From Brachyspira catarrhinii (GTDB lineage: Bacteria > Spirochaetota > Brachyspiria > Brachyspirales > Brachyspiraceae): 15,484 bases of DNA. The stretch lies in contig NZ_SJDU01000013.1 in NCBI RefSeq assembly GCF_005518285.1, positions 1 to 15,484 of the forward strand. The letters are read 5' to 3'. Made by a program: the position numbers and the translations under genes. Positions 6,452 through 13,780 of the stretch are shown piece by piece. Below the pieces are notes generated by a model. The model ran no database searches, was not told the DNA's origin, and saw nothing but the letters and a program-made list of their open reading frames with translations. Positions within the stretch are counted from its first letter, which is position 1. Every line of letters starts with the position of its first letter.

Positions 6452-9400
6452 ATGAGAAGTTTTATTGAATTAGTAGTAAAGAAACCAGTCGCCGTTTGTA
6501 TGGGAATATTAGCCGTAGTCATTTTGGGAGCGGTAAGTTTACTTAGGCTGCCAGTCGACTTTTTGCCCGATATGGAACTTCCTTATATAAGCGTGAGAAC
6601 GACTTACGATAACGCGGGTCCCGAAGAGGTTGAAAAATCGGTTACAAGATTGATTGAAAGCGCGGTTTCTGGAATAAATAATGTAAAAACCATCACATCT
6701 TCTTCTCAAGAGGAAATGTCGAGCGTTTTTATAGAATTTAATTGGGGAAGCGATTTGGCAAGCGCAACAGCCGATATTAGAGAAGCTCTCGATAGAATAA
6801 GAAGCTCTTTACCTGACGATGCCGATAGTCCCGCGGTTTATAAGTTTTCCACCGACAGTATTCCCGTTATGGCTATAGCTTTTTACGGAACGGAAAATTT
6901 ATCCGCTTTATACGATTTGGTAGACAATCAAATATTAAACAGAATAAAGCAAGTCGGCGGAGTCGCGATGGCTGAAATTTGGGGAGGACTTAAAACTCAA
7001 ATAAAAGTCGATGTCGATATGAATAGACTTCAAGCTTACGGACTCGATATTAATACGATTGTGTCCACGCTTGCTCGCGAAAATCAAAACTTGGCGGGAG
7101 GACAAACTTACGAAGGAGTTTATAAATATACTTTAAGAACAACGGGAGAATTTAAAACGGTAAGCGATATTGGAACGGTTGTTGTAGCCTTAAAAGAAAA
7201 TAATACTCCTATAAGATTGAGAGAGATAGCGAATATTTACGAAGGCTACGATGAGGATATGGATATAATCAAAGTGAACGGAACGCCCGCGGTCTCTGTT
7301 TCTATAAATAAAGAATCGGGAGCGAATACGGTTGGAGTTTCCGATTCGATAAAAAAACAGCTTGACAATTTGAATTTGCCAGAAGGAATAAAATACGAAA
7401 TTATTTTCAATACCGCCGATACGGTTAATGATTCGATTGCGGGAGTATTGGAAGCCGCTTGGCAGGGCGGACTTTTTGCCGTAATAATTCTTATGATTTA
7501 TTTATGGAAAGTTAGAACCGTATTGATAATCGCAATATCGATTCCAATGTCTATAATTGTGACTTTTACTTTAATGTATTTTATGGATATTACTTTGAAT
7601 ATAGTTTCGCTTTCTGGACTCGTTTTGGGAATAGGAATGATGGTAGACAATTCGATAGTCGTTTTGGAAAATATATTTTTCTATAGAAATAGCGGATACG
7701 GAAAATATTCCGCCGCAATAGACGGAACATATACGGTAGCGCTCGCAATATCGGCGTCAACTCTAACTACAATAGCCGTGTTCTTGCCTTTCTTATTCGT
7801 AGAAGGAATGACGGGACAGATGTTTAGAGATTTATGTATAACGGTTACGGTTTCTTTGCTCGCTTCTTTGGCTGTCGCTTTGACAATAGTCCCTATGCTT
7901 GGAGCGAGGCTTATAACGAGTAAAAAATCAAAAAGATTAGCGCCGTTTGAAGATTTTTTCAATAAATATTTTCATTCAAAAGTTAATCTTATTTATGAAA
8001 AATTACTTACTTATTCGGTTCGTCATAAAAATAGAGTTTTAATCCCAGCCATAAGCATAGTATTGGCAATTATAGCTATAGGACTTATATTTATAGGTAA
8101 GGAAGGTTTTCCAGAAGCGGATGAAGGACAATTTAGAGCGAATGTTAGAATGCCTGTGGGAACGAGAATGGAGCAGACGGGTTCTTTCATTGATAGAATG
8201 GAAAACGATATTAAAGAAATAGTTGGCGAAGATATGGAAAGAATACAGACGAGAGTTCGCTACGGTTCTTCGGCAAATAGAGGAGAGTTGAGAGTTCGAT
8301 TAAGAGATAAAGAAGAAGGAAGAAAAACGGAAACGGAAGAATATGTCGAACTTGTTAGAAACAGACTTTCAAGCTATCCCGCTCAAATCAATGTAGACGC
8401 TATAAGCACGACTATGGGCGGAGGCGGAGGAAGCGATTCGAGTGGAATCGATATTGAAATAATCGGAGAAGATTTGGAGAGAGCGGGAGATTTGGCGAAT
8501 AATATTATAGCGGCTTTAAGCGATGTTCAAGGCTTGAGAGATATTCGCTTACGAAGAGACGATTCGAGCCCAGAGCTTAATATATCTATTAATAGAGATT
8601 TGGCTTCAAAAATGGGATTAAATATCAGCACGGTTGCCAATTCGATTAAAACGAGTTTCGGAGGCACTACGGCGACAAGAATGACTCCAGAAGGTTCGGC
8701 AAATACGGATATAGATGTTCAAGTTCAATTAAACGAAAGAGACAGAATAAATATTGACGATGTTAGAAGAATGCTTATTCCGACTTCGGCGGGCATGGTT
8801 CCAGTGTCTTCGATTGCGAGCATAGATAAAACTTTCGGACCTACGGTAATAGACAGAAAAGACGACAGCAGAATAACTACGGTAACGGCTTCTGGATACG
8901 GACGCCCTATGAATCAGATTATGGCGGATGTTCAATCGGCTATCAATACAAAAGTATATATACCCGCGGGATTTTCTATAAATTATTCGGGCGATTACGA
9001 GGATATGCAAGAAGCTTTCGGACAACTTTTACAGGCGGTAATTTTGGCTTTGGTTTTGGTTTACGCGGTTATGGCAACTCAATTCGAATCGTATATCGCG
9101 CCTTTCGTTATAGCTTTGGCGATTCCTTTCGGTTTTGCTGGTTCTCTTATTTTACTTTTCATAGGAGGCGAAACTTTAAGCGTTTATAGCGGAATAGGAA
9201 TAATAGTTTTAATCGGAGTTGTCGTAAATAACGGAATAGTTTTAATCGATTATATGAATCAATTAATGCAAGAGAAAAAAATAAACGGAGACGAATCGGC
9301 TTTAATTGCTGGACCGAGAAGATTGCGCCCCGTTTTAATGACTTCTTTAACCACAATATTGGGACTTCTTCCTATGGCTATGAGTAGCGGAAGCGGAAAC

Positions 9401-9595
9401 GAAATGTATAGACCTTTGGCTTTGGCTTTACTCGGCGGACTTACGATTTCTACAATGTTTACTTTGGTTATAGTTCCTACCGTTTATGCGGCTATAAGAA
9501 ATAGAATTCCGTTAAAAGATTATACGGCTAAAGATATTGAAAGTATCGAAAAAAACGACAATATTGAAGATGCTTTGGGAACTACGGAAAAATAA
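6452..9595 (+). CDS. RND-family (HAE1-type) efflux pump, inner-membrane permease
   Basis: A 1047-residue pump of AcrB-like length that exports substrates using the proton gradient, working with the two upstream gene products. TM1 (about 10-30) is followed by the family motif LPVDFLPDMELP (33-44), the first periplasmic porter region to about 330, TM2-6 (about 335-485), TM7 (about 530-548), the second porter region (about 555-855) and the last TM group (about 860-1015). In TM4 the sequence is GMMVDNSIVVLENI: D399 matches AcrB Asp407, but N400 replaces Asp408. In TM10, GVVVNNGIVLID puts N926 at the AcrB Lys940 position. These variants are common in a large RND subgroup. A five-glycine loop (656-660) lies in the second porter region. 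Start: AGGAG at 6438-6442, nine bases upstream. Substrate unknown; multidrug export is the default guess. Confidence 0.94.
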   Translation: MRSFIELVVKKPVAVCMGILAVVILGAVSLLRLPVDFLPDMELPYISVRTTYDNAGPEEVEKSVTRLIESAVSGINNVKTITSSSQEEMSSVFIEFNWGSDLASATADIREALDRIRSSLPDDADSPAVYKFSTDSIPVMAIAFYGTENLSALYDLVDNQILNRIKQVGGVAMAEIWGGLKTQIKVDVDMNRLQAYGLDINTIVSTLARENQNLAGGQTYEGVYKYTLRTTGEFKTVSDIGTVVVALKENNTPIRLREIANIYEGYDEDMDIIKVNGTPAVSVSINKESGANTVGVSDSIKKQLDNLNLPEGIKYEIIFNTADTVNDSIAGVLEAAWQGGLFAVIILMIYLWKVRTVLIIAISIPMSIIVTFTLMYFMDITLNIVSLSGLVLGIGMMVDNSIVVLENIFFYRNSGYGKYSAAIDGTYTVALAISASTLTTIAVFLPFLFVEGMTGQMFRDLCITVTVSLLASLAVALTIVPMLGARLITSKKSKRLAPFEDFFNKYFHSKVNLIYEKLLTYSVRHKNRVLIPAISIVLAIIAIGLIFIGKEGFPEADEGQFRANVRMPVGTRMEQTGSFIDRMENDIKEIVGEDMERIQTRVRYGSSANRGELRVRLRDKEEGRKTETEEYVELVRNRLSSYPAQINVDAISTTMGGGGGSDSSGIDIEIIGEDLERAGDLANNIIAALSDVQGLRDIRLRRDDSSPELNISINRDLASKMGLNISTVANSIKTSFGGTTATRMTPEGSANTDIDVQVQLNERDRINIDDVRRMLIPTSAGMVPVSSIASIDKTFGPTVIDRKDDSRITTVTASGYGRPMNQIMADVQSAINTKVYIPAGFSINYSGDYEDMQEAFGQLLQAVILALVLVYAVMATQFESYIAPFVIALAIPFGFAGSLILLFIGGETLSVYSGIGIIVLIGVVVNNGIVLIDYMNQLMQEKKINGDESALIAGPRRLRPVLMTSLTTILGLLPMAMSSGSGNEMYRPLALALLGGLTISTMFTLVIVPTVYAAIRNRIPLKDYTAKDIESIEKNDNIEDALGTTEK

Positions 9596-9663
9596 ATTTA
9601 TTATAATAAATTAAAAATATTATTATATAAAATATTATTTTCATTAATAACTAAAATAAATAA

Positions 9664-9706
9664 TTCAGATAGTAATCTTTATATAATTTAAAGATTACTA
9701 TTTGAA
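9664..9706. repeat. 18-bp inverted repeat between efflux and opp operons
   Basis: Arms 9664-9681 and 9689-9706 pair over 18 bp with one G-T wobble and a 7-base loop. It is AT-rich and is not followed by a T-run on the plus strand, so it is not a standard intrinsic terminator, though it could still end or protect the efflux mRNA. The right arm runs into the -35 box of the opp promoter (9702-9707), so an operator role is equally possible. Confidence 0.6.
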
Positions 9707-9730
9707 AAAATTAAAAATCTATTATATAAT
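9702..9730 (+). promoter_or_regulatory. Probable promoter of the opp operon
   Basis: TTGAAA (9702-9707) and TATAAT (9725-9730) are separated by 17 bp, and 11 of 12 bases match sigma-70 consensus. The predicted start near 9737 gives a leader of about 37 bases containing AGGAG (9760-9764), nine bases before the oppB ATG. Confidence 0.62.
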
Positions 9731-9773
9731 TTAACCTCGATAAAACATAAACAAAAAACAGGAGTAATAATTT

Positions 9774-10694
9774 ATGCTCGATTATGTTATAAGAAGATTA
9801 TTAGTATCCGTTTTGACTCTATTCGTTATAGTGACGATAACTTTCTTTTTGATGCATACCGTCCCAGGCGGACCTTTCGTTGGGGAAAAACCTTTGAGTC
9901 AAGTCGCTTTGGATAATTTGAATAGAAAATACGGACTCGACAAACCTTTAATAGTGCAATACGGAAATTATCTTAAAAACGCTATTAAAGGAGATTTGGG
10001 AACTTCGCTTACAAAAATTGGGCAATCGGTTTCTGGAACTATAAAGAGAGCTTTTCCCGTTTCGTTTAGACTCGGAATTTTCAGTATGTTTATATCCACT
10101 ACAATAGGAGTTTTATTCGGAATAATCGCAGCTTTAAGACATGGAAAAACTATAGACAGAGTAGTAATGGTTGCCGCGACTTTGGGAATCGCCGTTCCAA
10201 GTTTCGTTGTCGCCACAGTTTCTATTATTATATTTTCCGTTCAATTAAGGCTTCTTCCCGCTTACGGTTTCGATTCTTTTGCTCAATATATAATGCCGGG
10301 ATTCGCTTTAAGTTTTAGTTCTTTAAGTTTTATGGCAAGATTAATGAGAAGTTCGATGCTCGATGTGATTCATCAAGATTATATTAAAACGGCGAGAGCA
10401 AAGGGAGTTAGAAGAGGATTTATAATATTCAAACATGCCTTAAGAAACGCTATTATACCGATTGTCACTTATATCGGACCGTTATCTGCGGGAATACTCA
10501 CGGGTTCTTTTGTTGTTGAAAAAATATTTAATATTCCGGGCTTGGGAAGATATTTTGTAGAAAGTATCACTCAAAGAGATTATCCTACTATACTTGGAGT
10601 GACAATATTTTACGGAGCGTTTTTAATCGCTATGAATTTTTTAGTCGATTTGTCTTACGGAATAATAGACCCGAGAATCAAGATACAGGAATAA
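9774..10694 (+). CDS. oppB: Oligopeptide ABC transporter permease OppB
   Basis: A 306-residue inner-membrane permease of the OppB/DppB family, the same length as Escherichia coli OppB. Visible hallmarks are the N-terminal 'RRLL..VLTLFVIVTITFFLMHTVPGGPF' type TM1 and loop (PGGPFVGEK, 31-39), the FPVSFRLG region before the core domain (94-101), six predicted membrane segments, and the EAA motif that docks on the ATPases (TARAKGVRRGFIIFKHALRN, 206-225). The C-terminus has the family ending YGIIDPRIK. It pairs with OppC to form the channel for imported peptides. It is the first gene of its operon, with its own promoter and a strong ribosome binding site, and oppC follows after 44 bp. Peptides are the likely substrate, but DppB/nickel-type relatives look similar, so specificity is inferred. 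Confidence 0.92.
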   Translation: MLDYVIRRLLVSVLTLFVIVTITFFLMHTVPGGPFVGEKPLSQVALDNLNRKYGLDKPLIVQYGNYLKNAIKGDLGTSLTKIGQSVSGTIKRAFPVSFRLGIFSMFISTTIGVLFGIIAALRHGKTIDRVVMVAATLGIAVPSFVVATVSIIIFSVQLRLLPAYGFDSFAQYIMPGFALSFSSLSFMARLMRSSMLDVIHQDYIKTARAKGVRRGFIIFKHALRNAIIPIVTYIGPLSAGILTGSFVVEKIFNIPGLGRYFVESITQRDYPTILGVTIFYGAFLIAMNFLVDLSYGIIDPRIKIQE

Positions 10695-10738
10695 TTGATT
10701 TTAAGGTTTTAAAATTTTAATTTTAGAAGGTAATAAAA

Positions 10739-11719
10739 ATGGAAATATTGGATAAATCTTTATTTGAAAAAGCTACCGAAGAAGAAAAAGCGGCGGCGGA
10801 AGTTCAAAGAGAAAGCGTAACCTATTGGCAGGACGCTTATAGAAGATTCAAAAAAAATAAAGTTGCCTTGATTTCTATAATAATAATCGGAGTCATAGCC
10901 GTTTTGTCAATCTTCATTCCTATTTTTTCGGAATACGGATACGCTCAAATAAACAGAGGAGTAGAAAACAGTTTGCCGACTTTTGAACATCCATTTGGAA
11001 CGGACACTTTGGGAAGAGATTTGCTCGTCAGATGCATGATAGGAGCGAGAATCTCTCTTTTAATCGGGATAGTTTCGGCTACATTAGTCGTTATAATCGG
11101 AATAGTTTACGGTTCGGTTTCGGGTTATTTCGGCGGAATGCTCGACAATATTATGATGCGGATAGTCGACATAATAAGCGCCGTTCCTACCCTATTGGTT
11201 GTAGTTTTGCTTTCGGTTGTCCTAAAAGCTCCGATGGACAGATTATTTTTACAAAACGAATCTTTAAGGGCAATCGGACTTTTGGGACCTGGTTTATTCA
11301 GCATATTTATAGTAATTTCTTTGTTATATTGGACGAATATGGCAAGAATGACGAGAGGGCAGATTTTGGCTTTGAAAGGACAGGAATTTATAACGGCGGC
11401 GAGGGCTTTGGGAACTCCCCACAGAAGAATAATATTTAAACATTTGATTCCAAACGCTATGGGAGCGATTATAGTTTCGGCTATGGTTCAAATTCCTAAC
11501 GCGATATTTGTAGAAGCGTTTTTAAGTTTTTTGGGACTCGGAGTAAGCGCGCCTATGGTTTCGCTCGGCTCTCTCACTTCAAACGCCGTAAGCGGAGTTT
11601 ATTCGTATCCTTATCAATTATTGTTTCCAGCGGCTTTGATTAGCGTTATAATTTTATGTTTTAATTTGGCGGGAGACGGTTTGAGGGACGCTTTGGACCC
11701 AAGAATGAAGAATAGATAA
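10739..11719 (+). CDS. oppC: Oligopeptide ABC transporter permease OppC
   Basis: A 326-residue partner permease of OppB. A cytoplasmic N-terminal segment (1-40), acidic then basic, ends in the family pattern RRFKKNKVALIS before TM1 (43-63). HPFGTDTLGRDLLVR (84-98) is the conserved OppC/DppC signature, and the EAA loop reads EFITAARALGTPHRRIIFKH (216-235). The C-terminus GDGLRDALDPRMKNR is typical. It is about 20 residues longer than E. coli OppC, apparently through an insertion around 163-180 between the membrane segments before the EAA loop. Start: AGAAGG at 10725-10730, eight bases before the ATG. oppD begins 21 bp after the stop. Confidence 0.92.
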   Translation: MEILDKSLFEKATEEEKAAAEVQRESVTYWQDAYRRFKKNKVALISIIIIGVIAVLSIFIPIFSEYGYAQINRGVENSLPTFEHPFGTDTLGRDLLVRCMIGARISLLIGIVSATLVVIIGIVYGSVSGYFGGMLDNIMMRIVDIISAVPTLLVVVLLSVVLKAPMDRLFLQNESLRAIGLLGPGLFSIFIVISLLYWTNMARMTRGQILALKGQEFITAARALGTPHRRIIFKHLIPNAMGAIIVSAMVQIPNAIFVEAFLSFLGLGVSAPMVSLGSLTSNAVSGVYSYPYQLLFPAALISVIILCFNLAGDGLRDALDPRMKNR

Positions 11720-11740
11720 TTTATAAACGAAGGTAATTAA

Positions 11741-12724
11741 ATGAGCGATAATTTAAATAGTTTGCTTGAAGTTAAAAATTTAAGCGTGTCTTTTTTTACT
11801 CCATCGGGAGAGGTTAAAGCGGTTAATAATATATCTTATAAACTCGATAAATCAAAAGTATTGGGAATTGTCGGAGAATCTGGCTCTGGGAAAAGCGTTT
11901 CGGCGTATTCTATAATGGGACTCATAGACGAGCCTGGAAAAATCACAAACGGCGAGATATTATTCGAGGGAAAAGACTTAATAAATCTTTCGGAACATGA
12001 AAAAAGAAAAATCAGAGGAGATAAAATTTCGATGATATTTCAAGACCCAATGACATGCCTAAATCCCGTATATACTATAGGCAATCAATTAATGGAAGCT
12101 TTGACTACTCATCAAAAAATTAGCAAAACTGCCGCGGTAAATAGAATCGAAGAACTTTTAACTTTAGTTGGAATAAACGAGCCTAAAAGAAGAATGCGAC
12201 AATATCCTCATGAACTTTCGGGAGGAATGCGTCAGAGAGTTATGATAGCGATGGCTTTGGCGGGCGACCCTCAAATACTTATAGCGGACGAACCGACTAC
12301 GGCTCTCGATGTTACAATTCAAGCGCAGATACTCGAACTTATAAAAGATATACAGAAAAAAATTCAAATGGCTGTTATTTTGATTACGCATGATTTTGGA
12401 ATTGTGGCGGATATGGCGGACGATATTATAGTCATGTATGGAGGCGGAATAGTAGAGAGAGGAACGGTTTTCGATATTTTCGAGCGTCCGAAACATCCTT
12501 ATACTTTGGGACTTTTGAAATCGCTTCCGAGAATAGATATTAAGCAGGATAGATTGATTCCAATTGAAGGAACGCCGATAGATTTACTAAACATGAAAGC
12601 GGGATGTCCTTTCAGCACGAGATGCGAGGAATGCATGAAAGTTTGCATCGACAATAAACCTCCTATAGTTCAATTTGAGGAAGGGCATTTTTCGGCATGC
12701 TGGCTTCATCAAATGCCAAAATAA
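11741..12724 (+). CDS. oppD: Oligopeptide ABC transporter ATPase OppD
   Basis: A 327-residue ATP-binding subunit that powers peptide import, pairing with OppF under the OppB/C channel. All ABC motifs are intact: Walker A GESGSGKS (45-52), Q-loop Gln101, signature LSGGMRQR (159-166), Walker B ILIADEP with catalytic Glu184, D-loop, and switch His217. The C-terminal oligopeptide/dipeptide domain (about 250-327) contains cysteines 289, 295, 298, 302 and 320. The C-x5-C-x6-C...C arrangement is conserved in this family and in some OppD proteins binds a [4Fe-4S] cluster. An AAGGT ribosome binding site precedes the ATG closely. Gap to oppF is 50 bp. Confidence 0.94.
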   Translation: MSDNLNSLLEVKNLSVSFFTPSGEVKAVNNISYKLDKSKVLGIVGESGSGKSVSAYSIMGLIDEPGKITNGEILFEGKDLINLSEHEKRKIRGDKISMIFQDPMTCLNPVYTIGNQLMEALTTHQKISKTAAVNRIEELLTLVGINEPKRRMRQYPHELSGGMRQRVMIAMALAGDPQILIADEPTTALDVTIQAQILELIKDIQKKIQMAVILITHDFGIVADMADDIIVMYGGGIVERGTVFDIFERPKHPYTLGLLKSLPRIDIKQDRLIPIEGTPIDLLNMKAGCPFSTRCEECMKVCIDNKPPIVQFEEGHFSACWLHQMPK

Positions 12725-12774
12725 AAAATGTAAAAATTAAATTAAAATAATGAAAAAATAAAAGCGAGTATTTA

Positions 12775-13749
12775 ATGGAAAATTTAACAAAACCTTTAAT
12801 AGAAGTTCAAGACTTGAAACAGCATTTTAAGATAAAGGGCGGACTCTTCGGCAGAGCTACTCAAACCGTAAAAGCCGTTGACGGAGTTTCGTTTAATATA
12901 TACAGAGGAGAAACTTTCGGATTGGTTGGAGAATCGGGAAGCGGTAAAACGACTTTGGGAAGAACATTGCTTCATCTTTACAATCCAACGAGCGGAAAAA
13001 TATTTTTTGACGGAGAAGAAATAAGTAAAGAAAATTATAGAAATTACGCTAAAAAAATGCAAATAATTTTTCAAGACCCTTACGCCTCTTTGAATCCTCG
13101 AATGACGGTTGAAGATATAATCGGAGAAGCTTTGGATGTTCATAAATTATATTCCACCAAAAAAGAAAGAAGAGACAAAATAATAGAACTTCTTAAACTT
13201 GTGGGATTAAACGCGGAGCAAGCGCAGAGATATCCGCATGAATTTTCTGGAGGACAGAGACAGAGAATAGGAATAGCGAGAGCTTTGGCGGTTAGCCCAG
13301 AATTTATAGTTTGCGATGAACCCGTTTCGGCGTTGGATGTTTCAATTCAAGCGCAGATTATAAATATGCTTTACGATATGCAGCAGGAAATGAAATTGAC
13401 TTATCTTTTTATAGCGCATGATTTGGCGGTTGTTCGTCAGTTGTCTAAAAGAATAGCCGTTATGTATTTGGGAAATGTCGTGGAACTTACCGACAGCGAG
13501 TCTCTATATACTCATTCGCTTCATCCTTATACGCAGTCTTTGATTTCGGCGATTCCGATTTCAGAACCTTCGGTTGCGAAAACTAAACAAAGAATAATAC
13601 TTTCGGGCGAGATACCCTCCCCTATCAATCCGCCTTCTGGATGCAAATTCAGAACGAGATGTCCAAAAGCGGAATCTATATGTTCCGAAAAAGTTCCAGA
13701 GTTTAGAGAAATTGAATCGGGACATTTTTGCGCCTGCCATTTGGTTTGA
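12775..13749 (+). CDS. oppF: Oligopeptide ABC transporter ATPase OppF
   Basis: A 324-residue second ATPase of the peptide importer. Motifs are Walker A GESGSGKT (52-59), Gln100, signature FSGGQRQR (157-164), Walker B FIVCDEP with Glu182, and switch His215, so both Opp ATP sites should be competent. The C-terminal domain carries cysteines 290, 296, 303, 319 and 321 in the family arrangement. The N-terminal 'KQHFKIKGGLFGRATQTVKAVDGVSF' type region, with an extended loop before the first strand, distinguishes OppF from OppD. The ribosome binding site is poor (only a GCGAG-like stretch around 12764), so translation may be weaker than that of oppD or partly coupled. It is the only gene here ending in TGA among those checked. 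The membrane glycosyltransferase-like gene starts 31 bp later. Confidence 0.94.
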   Translation: MENLTKPLIEVQDLKQHFKIKGGLFGRATQTVKAVDGVSFNIYRGETFGLVGESGSGKTTLGRTLLHLYNPTSGKIFFDGEEISKENYRNYAKKMQIIFQDPYASLNPRMTVEDIIGEALDVHKLYSTKKERRDKIIELLKLVGLNAEQAQRYPHEFSGGQRQRIGIARALAVSPEFIVCDEPVSALDVSIQAQIINMLYDMQQEMKLTYLFIAHDLAVVRQLSKRIAVMYLGNVVELTDSESLYTHSLHPYTQSLISAIPISEPSVAKTKQRIILSGEIPSPINPPSGCKFRTRCPKAESICSEKVPEFREIESGHFCACHLV

Positions 13750-13780
13750 TTATTAAAATATTATTAAAAGAGGATAAACT

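Noticed and set aside
12164..12496. Minus-strand frame of 110 codons inside oppD
   Set aside because: Antisense shadow of the conserved ABC signature and Walker B region; its composition is Ser/Arg/Tyr-rich and it has no start signal.
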